Positions 45,080 through 57,900 of a stretch of DNA of 64,000 nucleotides are shown piece by piece. The notes under the pieces are model-generated. The model had not been told where the DNA came from. It made no database searches and saw nothing but the letters and a program-made list of their open reading frames with translations. Each line of letters opens with the position of its first letter. Within the stretch, counting starts at the first letter, position 1. The translations under genes were made by a program, and so were the position numbers. The DNA comes from Bradysia coprophila (taxonomy: Eukaryota > Arthropoda > Insecta > Diptera > Sciaridae): the NCBI RefSeq assembly GCF_014529535.1, contig NW_023503374.1, forward strand, positions 4,898,001 through 4,962,000. Reading direction: 5' to 3'.

Positions 45080-48000
45080 TTTATGCTTTTCTGTTCACGA
45101 ATTCTTAGATACAAATGTTCTGAAGATATAATCAGTTTTTGGTTGAAAATCTGCCTTTATATACCACGCTGATAAAGTTGTGATTTTGGGGTTTTTTTAT
45201 GTCGCGCCAGATAATGAATTTTAATTACAGTACCAAATTGCAGCTAATAAAAATCAGTTTAAAGATATGAAAACTGATTGGAAAACATTTTTAGTCATCG
45301 TTCATTCATAAAAGTTTGTGTCTTTTGACAATTTTAAGAAATAGGCGCAGCATCGAGCAAGATTTGAACTTTGAATATTTCAAAGTGAGTCAAGCATATC
45401 ACTAATCAGTATAGTAATTAATGAAGTCCGATGCAAAATCTATTACTGCATCAGTTTGAATGTTATTCATATACTTATCACAAGGCCCCATCAATTAAAG
45501 AGACAGCCCATCTTTATGTCGTTTCCCTCGGTAGCCAGAATCGTATAGTTTCTTCATTTCGGTTTCATCGCTTTTCTGATGGTAATGAGGCGAACCCATT
45601 CACTTTGTCCATTCAAAACAACATTACAGACGAAATTCTAGAACAATAACTACCCAGAATCTGTTAAAGAGGGAATTCTAGGGAATCGAACAAACAGGAG
45701 AAACAGCGACGACAAAATTAGGCGATGAAGTCTCATATTGGAGCATTAGCATTACAGATGCGTCGTGCCTTTGCACATTTGTATCTGTACTGTACGGTGT
45801 ACATAGAATCTTCTAAGGTACCAACCGAAATGTTTTTCACTCTTCGTACCATGCCTTTATTTAGGTTGTAGTAATTCCATTGGTAAAGCCAAACGTATTT
45901 TGTTTAAAATTGCTTTTGATGCGCAGTGAATGGTGAACCGTGTTTCATCGTAACATAAAAATATTTGTCTATCATCATGCTTATCTTGACGATTTGATAA
46001 TGGTAAAAAAATGTTTGTTTTTCATTTATGGCATTGTGTATACAGATGTGGGAACAATAGATGTACGAAAATTGGCGATTATTTTTCCAAAACAAAAACT
46101 CTTGACTCTTAACACGCGTTTTACTGTCCAAGTTGTTATCAACTTCCGTTTGTTTTTCGACGTAATCTCTGTAAAAACTGTCACGCAATAAAATAAGAAT
46201 CTGGCTTCTCAATCAACTTTATGGAATTGATATTTTACATGACAGGGTTAACTGACTTCCACTATTGCTGGTTATAGCCTAGTCAAAACATCAGCAACTT
46301 TTTATCTGATCTATTACTTCATTCTAAGCACATTGAAGAGATTGATTTCAAATCTTCTACTTCATTTGTTTGTAATGGCTTTTAGCTATAAAAGCCGCAT
46401 TAGTCATAGCTTGTGGTTTATATCTGAAGTCTTTGTCGATAACAGATGACAGCTGTTCGCGAGCATTTGTTGCGTGCTTCATATCAATCTGTCTCTTGCA
46501 TGAATCATGCACTGGTTTTGCTATTTGGATTTCCTGTCTTTAAAAATTGGTAATAAATGCCAAAAACTGTTATCGATGATGATAGCCATAAATTCGAATA
46601 TTTCTGACTTATTTTACAGCATTTGGATTTGGCAAAAATACCATGAATTGGTTTATTGATTGAAAGAAATTCATTTTATATTGAGGTTCCAAAAGTAGTT
46701 CCAAGAAAAACATTTTATCGAGGGAAAAATGACGTGAGCAAACACATTGCATGCAATTTCCTTCGGACATAAAGCGCAAAATTCTCTTGACTTTAACCAG
46801 TTTTATTTAAAAATTTGTAAAAGAAAATTTTACAAAAAGTTTGCGTCACAAGTGGTAGATGATTCGGTTTTCTTCGGTTTAAATTCTTTCAGTACATTTT
46901 AAAGCCATTTTCCTAACAATAGGTTTCTGAACATCTGCCACTTGTGACGCAAATTTGTTTTTGTAAAATTTACTTTCACTTTGGGTCAGTTTTTTTATTG
47001 AAAAACTTTTGCGTACGATTTTGCGCACAATGCGTCACCCTAAGCGATATCAGTTATTTTGTAAGTAAGAAAAAGGACTTGCGTCACATTTACCCTTTTA
47101 GGGTTTTTTTTTACTGATATCGCTACTTTTTTAAGTACGTCATTTCGACAACATCAAAAAACTTTATGGAAATTAAAAAATTCTGGAGAAATCCCAAAAT
47201 CTAGAAACCAATCTAGAAACACTTATATCGAAAATAACCCGAATCCATTGAAAAATCCAATAGAAGTCAGTAAGTATCAGAGGAATCATCTGTCATCCCA
47301 AAATTTAGGAACCTACATTGGAACACCTCAATCATGTCGAAAATAACCCAAAGCCATCAAAAACTCCGATTCGGACATACATCGCTAAATTCTCTTGACT
47401 TGAATAGATTGAATCAAGTCAAAGTTCGAACAAAATAAAATAAATTTTTTTATTGTCAGAACTAGATCCTAGGACAGCCACAAGCGGTCCTGCCTATTCC
47501 AGATGAAATTCCGATCGCAAATCTTCCGTGATATCTCAAGCAAAAATGTCATAAATGTCGCCAAATCTTCAGGTGATTTTTTTTACTTGGGAAACAAGCG
47601 GTCTCCGATTTTAATGAGTGATAGCTCGTTGGATTCGTCTTTCAATTCTAGGAAACACGTGTCTTTCACTTTTTCTTAAAAAAAATTGTTTTCTTTGAAA
47701 AGCGCTCAAAAGTGAAGACATGTCAGATGGTACCGAAAACAGTTTTTCGGCAATAACTCAAGAAAAAATTATTTTAAATTGTTGTAATGTTGTACGATTG
47801 TCGGCCTTGAAAAGACCTACAGGTGGAGTATACGCACCGCTTGGTGCTAGTTGATCCACTAGAGTTATGACTAGAAATATAGTGAATGTTCGGAGAGTCC
47901 GCCTTTTCTGCAGCTTCGAAGGAAAAAATCTACATTTTGGCACCAACTTTTTTTTCAAGACTTCTGTAGGCTTGCAGCCCAAAAGTACTGGCTTCATTTA

Positions 48001-48122
48001 TATGTGCAACGATAGTGGGTGAGGCCAGCTACAACACCCCATACTCAGTTCCGTGGTACATCCGTCGAAACGGCGTCCCAGCCGTCATATTAGCATCTCT
48101 CTGCATCAAAGGTACACTTTTC
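45080..48122. other. Gene-poor stretch between chitinase and SDHAF2
   Basis: No gene was recognised; the frame at 45,431-45,649 has no domain. Positions 46,335-46,375 hold an inverted copy of the ACAAATGAAGTAAAAGATTT segment also found at 26,978 and 40,064. Positions 46,845-47,100 hold the GTGACGCA-type repeat in two facing parts (TTTGCGTCACAAGTGG and CCACTTGTGACGCAAA), with ends similar to 21,600 and 53,030. Confidence 0.6.
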
Positions 48123-48324
48123 CACGACAGAGTAAAGTTAACCAGGCAGGAGCGCTTGTTTGACTAGGGACCTGAACAATCTAGTAGCCCTATATTTTTT
48201 GCCAACAAAATTTTTCGATTTATGTCAGTGTTCATTTGAGTTCATTTTCATCCAGTGTATTAGGTCCCTTATTTGACGTTTCGAAAATGAACCACTACTG
48301 TCTGGTTTATTTTACTCTGCCGTG
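48123..48324 (+). mobile_element. 202-bp MITE with 7-bp target duplication (copy 2)
   Basis: Same family, length and orientation as 17,312-17,513. The flanking duplication is ACTTTTC (48,116-48,122 and 48,325-48,331). Identity is high across the whole element (CTAGTAGCCCTATATTTTTT and CCAGTGTATTAGGTCCC are shared). Confidence 0.93.
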
Positions 48325-48331
48325 ACTTTTC

Positions 48332-48932
48332 TCAAAGCACATGGAACTTTCACAGATTATTTTATTTTTCATTCAAAGCTGACATATTTTTACTCGAAAA
48401 TGTGGTCGTACATTTTTTAAAAAGGGCTCTTGTAAATAGATATCAACGATAAAAAATTTCGAAACGCGCAAATGTAGGCTACAATTTCAGCGTACGCTCG
48501 GAACCTCTTAATATGATACCTCGTCCTCGGCTTGAGTACCGTATTTCATGGGTCAGAAATCTTACAAGAGAGAAACAATTTTGAATATTAAATAATCAAG
48601 GCACCTAACAAAAGTGATCATATGTGACAGCTGTCAAGCAGAGTACTCTTTTGTATGAAATTGCTACAGTTGTGTGACACAGTGTCAAGTTTCAGTACCC
48701 TATTTAGAGTGACACTCATGCTTGAAGTGCGGTGCACCTAACAATTTAAAAATATTTCAATTTTCGCGCTTCAGTTGATATGTGAACAGGTCCATCACGT
48801 GTGACAAAATTGATGTACATTTTTGTCATTGTGACAGAAGTCCGCTGTCAATCCACATATAATTTCAAAACAACAACTTTGTCGGTGCATTGCTTTGGCT
48901 TAAAATCTTAAATTTTCCTCAACAAAGACACA
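48332..48932. other. Upstream region of SDHAF2
   Basis: Positions 48,695-48,735 repeat the TACCCTATTTAGAGT segment seen at 5,557. The sequence TTAAATTTTCCTCAACAAAG directly precedes the SDHAF2 start codon. No other feature was seen. Confidence 0.5.
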
Positions 48933-49643
48933 ATGATTTCCTTGGTCAGACACAATCTAGCAAAGGTGAGTAACGCAACGTTAAATGTAAATTATTACCC
49001 GAATTGGTGCATCGAGCCAAATGTGCAACATCAGGGAAAATGCATTTGTTGCATCAGTTATATAAGATGCAAATTCAAACAACGCAGTTCCCTAACACTA
49101 AGCACTGGTAGTTATTTCACTTCTTCCTTCCAGTTGCCAACACTCACAGCGTTGCGACCATCATCAATTGTTCGCCCATTTTCCTCATTCGATTGTGGAC
49201 CTCCGGGCAAAAATCATGAAGATGACATCGTTCACTTCGAGAATCGGAAAGATATCGTCATACCCGAGTATCCACAACGTGAGAACGAGAAGTTAGAAGT
49301 TCGTAAGCAAAGGTAAAATTATAATGAATGACCACCAGCAAGTTTTTAATGTACGGAATGTCTGCCTACCACCAGGTTAATCTATCAGTCGCGTAAGCGG
49401 GGTATGCTGGAAAACGATCTCTTGCTCTCAACATTTGCGTCTAAATACCTGAAAACGATGTCAGCCGAACATGTGCAACAGTACGACACTTTGATCAATA
49501 AACCGTCGAACGACTGGGACATCTACTACTGGGCCACGAATAAGAAACCTACACCGCCCGAATACGAAACGGAAGTGATGTCACTGCTGCGGGATCATGT
49601 AAAAAATGCACAAAGGGAGAGTAGAAGGATGCCTGATCTGTAG
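48933..49643 (+). CDS. SDHAF2: Succinate dehydrogenase assembly factor 2 (SDHAF2/Sdh5)
   Basis: Three exons (48,933-48,965; 49,134-49,312; 49,376-49,643) with matched phases give 159 aa. The N-terminus ([11 protein letters not shown] onward) is a basic, Ser-rich mitochondrial targeting type. The core has [21 protein letters not shown], the diagnostic Sdh5 motif containing the 'RGM.E.D' site, then [17 protein letters not shown]. The family promotes covalent attachment of FAD to the flavoprotein subunit of succinate dehydrogenase in the mitochondrial matrix. Its 3' end meets mlh1 tail to tail with only 67 bp between stop codons; the two genes appear to share a palindromic poly(A) signal. Confidence 0.96.
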
Positions 49644-49688
49644 TTTGTGAAATGAGTGTATTCAAAGCGTCGGATTGTGTGCGTTGTC

Positions 49689-49702
49689 AATAAATATTTA
49701 TT
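49689..49702. terminator. Palindromic bidirectional poly(A) signal between SDHAF2 and mlh1
   Basis: The perfect palindrome AATAAATATTTATT carries AATAAA on both strands. It sits 46 bp after the SDHAF2 stop and 9 bp after the mlh1 stop on the opposite strand. It is the only canonical signal in the 67-bp gap, so both transcripts probably use it and their 3' ends overlap. Confidence 0.75.
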
Positions 49703-49710
49703 ACTCAGCA

Positions 49711-52551
49711 TCAACATCGTTCGAAGACTTTGTACAAATTTGGCAAGCTAGCAATTTCCAGAAATGCTTTGTTGGTGGCGAACTGTTGCGGCGGCATAAA
49801 ATGATTCTTCAATGCGGGATAAATCACATGCTCGACACACCATTTCCAGTCACTTTCCGATGTGGTCTTCGCTATTTCTGCGTAAAATTCGGCTGTTATT
49901 CTGCTGAATGTCTTGAAGAAATTCTCCTCTTTCTTTCGATCAACGTCCGTTGCCAAACTGAGAATGTAATTGGGCAGGAAGGACAACGACGGTTTATGTT
50001 TTTCTGGAAAAAAAATTTCGGTTCTTTGGAGTACACTTTCGGACTGGAGACGTCGACATTTTCCTTACCGATTAGTAGTGGCAGCGAATACAGTTTCCCA
50101 TCTTCAATGACTAAGTTGTAGTAAGATTTGAGTGCGTCCGCCTTTGTTGTTATGGTTTGTAATAGAGCTTCAGCCATCTCTTCCATTGCATCATCGTTGG
50201 AATCTAATTCACGCTTTACTTGCTTCAATGCCAAAACTATAAGTTCTCGCACAGGTAATGGAGGATCGTACTCAATTTTGCCAAAATTACCAAAATCGAA
50301 GATCAGAATTTGGTAGAAGATCTCTTCGCTGAAAAAATCGATGAAATAGTAGGTGACATTTCAGCAGGAGCAGTGAGGGGTGGCGAATGTTGTTTCTAAC
50401 TCCGTGCCTAAGTATCAGTCTAGTGTGCTTACTATTGCAATCATAACGCTTTCAGCTTTTATACGTGAGCTAAAGAGTAACAGAAGTCAGTTTCCCTTGT
50501 CAATGTTTCTCTCTCAAAGATTTCTCAACGGATCTTATGAGCAAAATCGACCAAAGGATTCCGAAAATGTTGGAGTTGCATTTTCAAAAGCTCAGCTCTC
50601 TGTAAGCCAAAAAGGGGCTTAGAGGAGACATGGAAAGTCGGCCAATACACCAACCGAGGACAGAGGTTTGTGAAAATCCGTTTTGTTGATAAGTCATGAG
50701 AAGCATGAGTGATGATACAGTTTGCATGTGAAAAAGCAAACGTTTCTGCCCAATCACCCACTATGGTCAGTCCGGTACTTGAATCATACAAAGGGTCACC
50801 AGCCGACATCATCAAATTACCTCAGTTTTTTGGTGTTGCACAGGTACATTTTGGTTTCGTGTTGAATGATAGCCCTTTCAGCGTCAATGCATCCAACATA
50901 CGTCAAACTGTTCAGAAGAACTTTCAGCTGAAAATTGCAATCTCTTTCGATTTCGTTTTTTAACTTTGCAATGATCTTGAGCCGTATCGGTCTGAAACGA
51001 AGCAGTACATCAATTCCGCAGACTTTAAACAACTGCAGTGACCAAAAAACTTACTTGACCTGACCGTTTGGTTTACTTTTCGAACTATTTTGCGTCTGAC
51101 TTTCACTCAGAAGCGATTTGTCCTTTGTCGTGTTTCCGAAAAACTTTTCCAATTTTTGCGACTTTGGATCGGTTCGGACCATGTGCTTAGCGTATTTTAT
51201 GTCCTGGCTGGATTTCTCCTCCTCAACATTGTCAATCGGATTCGATGCACCCGGCAATAGGGTTTGAGTGTAGAAGCTACGCGATGCATTACTTCCGAGA
51301 AGTTTCTTTTCGATTTCTTGTGATATCTTTGACAGAATTTCCTCTTCGTGGAGGAAATGTACTTCGTGTTTCGTTGGATGTACGTTTACGTCGACGCTGC
51401 TGGTAGCAATTTCTAGGCTTACGTACAGAAATGGATGACTTCCTTTAGCTAAGTAGGTTGCGTATATTTGATCGATCGACTGCTTGAGAGCTGAGGAAAA
51501 TTTTAGCGGAATTATTTTACCGAGTCACTCCTCTAAGCCTACCGAAATGCTTACCAACAGATTCAACCAGGCGATGGTTTATGAATAAGATGAAGGTCCC
51601 CTTTTTCGACGAGTAGTTGACGTTCGTTATCAAGCATTTCACTGAGATCTGCAACACACTGTCGTCAAATTCGATCTCTAGCAGCTCTTTAGCGATGTCG
51701 CTGCCATAGATAGCGGCGATATTTTTGCTGTGCGTTGAATTGCATTGCGTCCGAAGCGAGTCTTTCTCGCCCATCTTCTTCAGACCAAATCCCACATTTG
51801 CATTGTGCACGGAATACTTGCCGACGACGTCCAATATTTTCTGGAATTCTTCGTTCGGTTGCTTCAGTGCCTGTTTCCGTAACGGCACATTGTAAAACAG
51901 ATCTTCGACAATTATTTGAGTTCCCTGATTGCCGGCACATGGTTTCGGTGTTCCGACTAGCTTTCCGTCCGAGTACGTTGCTCTATGAAAACGAATAAGT
52001 GAGGTAACTAGGTGGCACAGTTGCCTCGTTTAAGCCACTCACCGAAAGCCACATTTTTCTTGTGCGGTCTTGGTCTGAATAGTCAAACGAGCTACATGAC
52101 TTATACTGGCTAACGCCTCTCCGCGAAAACCATAAGTTCGAATTGATGACAGATCCTCGAAGTGTTCCAGTTTCGATGTTGTAAAGCGCTCGCAAACTAT
52201 CTCCAAATCAGCTTTCCGAATCCCCGTACCATTGTCGACAATCTGAAATCGATTCAAACAAATCGCGAGCTTTAGCTGAGGACAAATCAGTCTTCTTTGC
52301 CTTGACTTGCCTGTAGATATTTCAGTCCTCCTGTTTTCACGGTGACTTGAATGCTCGTTGATTTCGCATCTAAACTGAATCAACAAAAATTGTTTGTTCG
52401 TTTGATGTGTTGAACTATTCACAGACAAGTGTGTTGGTTACCTATTTTCAATTAATTCTTTCAGCGCATTGGCCGGTCGCTGTATAACTTCACCAGCCGC
52501 AATTCGATTTACCACACATTCATCGAGTCTTTTAATTACTCCTGGATCCAT
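49711..52551 (-). CDS. Mlh1: DNA mismatch repair protein Mlh1, 8 exons
   Basis: Exons (minus): 52,442-52,551; 52,311-52,374; 52,043-52,242; 51,555-51,982; 51,055-51,490; 50,821-50,991; 50,069-50,328; 49,711-50,003. The phases close to 653 aa. The GHKL ATPase N-terminus has [25 protein letters not shown] and [10 protein letters not shown]; the transducer has FINHRLVES and [14 protein letters not shown]. The C-terminal domain has [29 protein letters not shown] and the invariant Mlh1 ending FERC, which in other species contributes to the MutL-alpha endonuclease site of its partner. Intron 2 appears to be GC-AG (CAG|GCAAGT at 52,311/52,310). Acts with PMS2 in mismatch repair and meiosis. Length is close to the Drosophila protein (about 660 aa). 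The last exon overlaps no other gene; the tail-to-tail neighbour is SDHAF2. Confidence 0.97.
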
Positions 52552-52559
52552 GTCGTTCG

Positions 52560-53229
52560 TCAGAACGGAGTATTATTTCGATTTTCGATGGAAACGAACT
52601 TCATTCGATAACATTGTTGTTTACAAAACATTTTATTGCGCCAAGAAAACAAAATCGACATATCGTTGTCATCGACTCTGTTCACATTTCTATGTTTTCT
52701 TAAGTGGAGGGCTATTTGAAAATCACTCACTTCATCAATCATGAGGCGAGATGGTATAATTTTTGATTGTTCTAATATGTTCAACATAACTCCCTGTTAC
52801 GTTCTAGCATCGCTAGACTGTCGTTAAAGAGCTATAAATTAATCCAAATATCACTTTGAGTTTTATAAACCTTTCACAGATTGAAAGCATGATATCCTCG
52901 GTATAATTTTCGAGTGCTGCCATGACACTGCCACGCAGTGGTATTATCTTCATATCTTTCTGTTACTCTCGTTTTTATTGTAGCTGTCGATCAAGCCCCC
53001 ACTTTAGTAAGCAGGTGTGACGCAAGTCAAACCCGTTAAATAGCGAAATGTCACTCAAGTCCTGTGCATTCTTTCAAAAGTACTGATATTATTTTGGGTG
53101 ACGCATTCTGCGCCTGAACGCAAACATTTTATCAAGAGAATATTTTGTATAGAAAATTTTTACCAAATAAAATTGCGTTACATTGTGTCAGTTGATTCAG
53201 CTGTCTTGTGTTTCTTATCTTGTCAATTT
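52560..53229. other. mlh1 upstream region and repeat fragment
   Basis: It should include the mlh1 promoter; no clear TATA box is visible. Positions 53,020-53,190 carry the GTGACGCA-type repeat related to 21.6 and 46.9 kb. Confidence 0.5.
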
Positions 53230-53231
53230 TT

Positions 53232-54303
53232 AGCCCCGTACGAAGTACGAAGGGGCTTATAGGATTACGATGCCGTGTGTAATTGATGGAATTCGAAGCA
53301 GACGGTAAGGGCAAAGTGTTTGCCTATGTTCATAGATGACGCAATAGATCCGCAATAAAAATTTGGGCCGTCTGTCCGTCTGTCCGTCCGTCTGTCACGT
53401 CGATATCGTGAGTAAATCAAATCCGATTTAAAAAAAAAAATTCCCTGAAAGATAGTCAAAATAGTGAGGCTAAGTTCGAAGATGGGCGATTTTGGGTCGA
53501 CCCCTCCCGAGCTGGGGCCCCATAAGTGATTTAACGTTTTCCGAAGATATCTCTGGCCATTTAAAGGCTACACTTGTAAGTGATACGTCAAATGAAAGGT
53601 ATTTACAATACCGATCGACGAAAAAAAAGTTTATGGAAATTGGATGACCGACTCGTGAGTTAGACCCCTTGGTGTGAACTAGGTACAGGGCGGCAACCCG
53701 TTTTTGCTTGAACGTTGGCCAAATTTGAACGGATTTAGATGGATTTTGATTTATTAGATAGGTATTGACCGTACCAATCAGGGAAAAAAAGTTTATGAAA
53801 TTCGGTTTACCGGAGCGTGAGCTAGGTCTCTTGGAGTGAGCTTATATGTGGCTACTCGGCCGTACAGTGAAGGTGGTGTTTTTTGTTAATATCTCGAGTA
53901 AAATTTAACCGAATTTCATGAATTTTTTTTTGTTTGAAAGGTACTAACGAATGTAAAGCAGCCGTTGTACTTTCCACCTCCTAACAAAATGGCCGTCTGC
54001 CGCCATTTTGGATTTTTGTAAAATCAATATAAATAGGTGAAAATGATAATTCCAAAATCACTGATCAGTGGGAAGTGTAGTTTGTGTTACGTTTGAAAGG
54101 AACGTCGTACGGGGCTTCGTAATTGCGCTATGCGCAATTTTTAAGACGTACACATTGCATAAGAATTTTACGACGTTTACGGGCGCAATAGGCTTACGGT
54201 AAGAGTAGGGCGACGGACGAAGTAGGGTCACGTGCGCAATAGATGTACGGGTTTGTACGGGGCTCAGTCGCAGCAAACGCTCCGACTGTTCTGACGGCTC
54301 GTT
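53232..54303 (-). repeat. GCCCCGTAC-ended repeat member, inverted, without the tandem array
   Basis: Reading the minus strand, it starts at the CGTCAGAACAGTCGGAGCG module (54,303) and ends at the GTACGGGGCTAAAAATT module (53,232). The interior is single-copy within the element: segments about protein-free, with repeated 'TTTATGGAAATTGG' and 'GACCCCTTGG' phrases and GTCCGTCCGTCTGTC near 53,377. This member lies about 0.7 kb from the mlh1 start. Confidence 0.88.
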
Positions 54304-54925
54304 GAATTTCACTAACATTTAAATTTCGGTAACATTAGCCACTTGTTACGCAGACACGAGTCAGCTCTAGCAATTTACGACAGTCACCTTTCCTGAATTT
54401 CTTTCAATATGGGGTTTCCATGGGTTTCTTGTTGTCATTTAATGGTACCAGTAGCTGTTAAAGTATGCACCCAAACAAAAATTATCTACTACTCACCTCG
54501 AAATAGTCGCTAAATTCATATCTTTGGTTGTTTTTCTTAAATTCCAACAATTCCACTTCCCACAACATGTTACACAAAAACACCACGTTGCTGAATTAAA
54601 TTAAACGTGTGGGACTAAGAAAAACAGAGAAAATCATTAATAGCTCGGTCTTTGAGGTGACTGTAATTTTCTATTCAATTGAGGTATAGGTCTATTCCAA
54701 GACCATACGAATTGTCAAATAAAATATTGAATTTAATGTCAAATTACTGTACAATTTAATCCTCAACTCATCAGTATTTATATGAGAACCGATCTATGTG
54801 GAGGAAATCACTATGCGGTCCGTCGTAATCCTCTGATAAGCGTATTTCCTCTTCTGCTCGTTCGAGCAAACACAAAACATTTATGCAACTGTATTGATAT
54901 CTATCTCATCAATCTCGCTGACCAT
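54304..54925. other. Spacer between two repeat family members
   Basis: Mixed AT-rich sequence with no recognised gene. Confidence 0.5.
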
Positions 54926-57900
54926 TTTTAGCCCCGTACGAAGTACTGGGGGCTTATAAGATTAATATGCCGTTTGTAACACGTCGAATTGGAAGCAGAC
55001 AGTAAGGGCAAACCATTTGGTTGTGTTCATAGATGACGAATCCGCAATAAAAACAAGGCATCAGAACAGTCGGAGCGTTTGCTACGACTTAGCCCCGTAC
55101 GACCCGTAATCCTATTTCGTCCGTAGCCGTAATACGCCCGGAACCCTAATACGTCTACAACCCTCTAATGCGTCTGTTACCAAAATGCAAGTCAAGTTGA
55201 ACATGGTCAAATTTACTGAAAGTGTTCATTTTTAAAATTGCGCATAGCGCAATTACGAAAGCCCGTACGAAGTACCTCTCAAATAAAACCAACAATTTAC
55301 GATATTATTTTAGAAACCCAAAATTTTTTGCCAACTTTCTATTGGGTATTCAATTATCTCTCAAATGAAACAAAAACTAGCAAAATCGGATGAGATTTAC
55401 TCGATTTATGTGCAAAAAACACTTAGGGCCGAGTAGCGGTCTTAGTCCAAGGGCCCAAATTTGAAACTTTTTTTGCCATCATTCTATTCGGCATTCAATT
55501 ATCTCTCAAATGAAACAAAATCTAGCAAAATCGGATGAGATTTACTCGATTTATGTGCAAAAAACACTTAGGGCCGAGTAGCGGCCTTAGTCCAAGGGCC
55601 CAAATTTGAAACTTTTTTTGCCATCATTCTATTCGGCATTCAATTATCTCTCAAATGAAACAAAATCTAGCAAAATCGGATGAGATTTACTCGATTTATG
55701 TGCAAAAAACACTTAGGGCCGAGTAGCGGTCTTAGTCCAAGGGCCCAAATTTGAAACTTTTTTTGCCATCATTCTATTCGGCATTCAATTATCTCTCAAA
55801 TGAAACAAAATCTAGCAAAATCGGATGAGATTTACTCGATTTATGTGCAAAAAACACTTAGGGCCGAATAGCGGCCTTAGTCCAAGGGCCCAAATTTGAA
55901 ACTTTTTTTTGCCATCATTCTATTCGGCATTCAATTGTCTCTCAAATGAACCAAAAACTAGCAAAATCGGATGAGATTTACTCGATTTATGTGCAAAAAA
56001 CACTTAGGGTCGAGTAGCGGCCTTAGTCCAAGGGCCCAAATTTGAAACTTTTTTTGCCATCATTCTATTCGGCATTCAATTATCTATCAAATGAAACAAA
56101 ATCTAGCAAAATCGGATGAGATTTACTCGATTTATGTGCAAAAAACACTTAGGGCCGAGTAGCGGCCTTAGTCCAAGGGCCCAAATTTGAAACTTTTTTT
56201 GCCATCATTCTATTCGGCATTCAATTATCTCTCAAATGAAACAAAATCTAGCAAAATCGGATGAGATTTACTCGATTTATGTGCAAAAAACACTTAGGGC
56301 CGAGTAGCGGCCTTAGTCCAAGGGCCCAAATTTGAAACTTTTTTCGCCACGTTCTTTTCGGTATTCAATTACCTTCCATAAAAAACTAAATCTAGCAAAA
56401 TCGGAGATATACTCGATTTAGGTGCAAAAAACACTTAGGGCCGAATAGCGGCCTTAGTCCAAGGGCCCAAATTTGAAACTTTTTTTTGCCATCATTCTAT
56501 TCGGCATTCAATTGTCTCTCAAATGAAACAAAAACTAGCAAAATCGGATGAGATTTACTCGATTTATGTGCAAAAAACACTTAGGGCCGAATAGCGGCCT
56601 TAGTCCAAGGGCCCAAATTTGAAACTTTTTTTGCCATCATTCTATTCGGCATTCAATTATCTCTCAAATGAAACAAAATCTAGCAAAATCGGATGAGATT
56701 TAATCGATTTATGTGCAAAAAAACACTTAGGGCCGAGTAGCGGCCTTAGTCCAAGGGCCCAAATTTGAAACTTTTTTCGACCTTACTTTTGTCGATACCA
56801 ATCGGGGAAAAAAAGAATTTTGAAAAAAGGTTGTGATTTGCTCAAGCTAGAGGGGTCACGGACGGACGGACGGACGGACATTTTTTTTATTGCGGATTCG
56901 TCATTTATGAACATAACCAAATGCTTTGCCCTTACTGTCTGCTTCCAATTCGACGTGTTACAAACGGCATATTAATCTTATAAGCCCCCAGTACTTCGTA
57001 CGGGGCTAAAAATGTCCGTACGTCCGTCCGTCCGTCTGTGACCCCTCTAGCTTGAGCAAATCACAACCTTTTTTCAAAATTCTTTTTTTCCCCGATTGGT
57101 ATCGACAAAAGTAAGGTCAAGTTCGGTAGGGTCGGCCCTTCCAGAGCTAGGGCCCTATATGTGTTTTTCAGTCTTTCGACGATATCTACCGAAATACGCA
57201 CGCAATGCTTGTGATATATCAAATGAAAGGTATTGACGAGTAGAACAAAGTTGCTGAACATTGTTTTTGGGTAAGATGCAACGCGGGCTTGTTGGGAGGG
57301 CTCAAAGGTCGTTACTCGGCCCTAAGTGTTTTTTGCACATAAATCGAGTAAATCTCATCCGATTTTGCTAGATTTAGTTTTTTATGGAAGGTAATTGAAT
57401 ACCGAAAAGAACGTGTCGAAAAAAGTTTCAAATTTGGGCCCTTGGACTAAGGCCGCTACTCGGCCCTAAGTGTTTTTTGCACATAAATCGAGTAAATCTC
57501 ATCCGATTTTGCTAGATTTTGTTCCATTTGAGAGATAATTGAATGCCGAATAGAATGATGGCAAAAAAAGTTTCAAATTTGGGCCCTTGGACTAAGGCCG
57601 CTACTCGGCCCTAAGTGTTTTTCGCACATAAATCGAGTAAATTTCATCCGATTTTGCTAGATTTTGTTTCATTTGAGAGATAATTGAATACCGAAAATAA
57701 CGTGGCGAAAAAAGTTTCAAATTTGGGCCCTTGGACTAAGGCCGCTACTCGGCTCTAAGTGTTTTCTTATACATAAATCGAGTAAATCTCATCCGATTTT
57801 GCGAGATTTAGTTTTTTATGGAAGGGAATTGAATACAGAAAATAACGTGGCGAAAAAAGTTTCAAATTTGGGCCCTTGGACTAAGGCCGCTACTCGGCCC

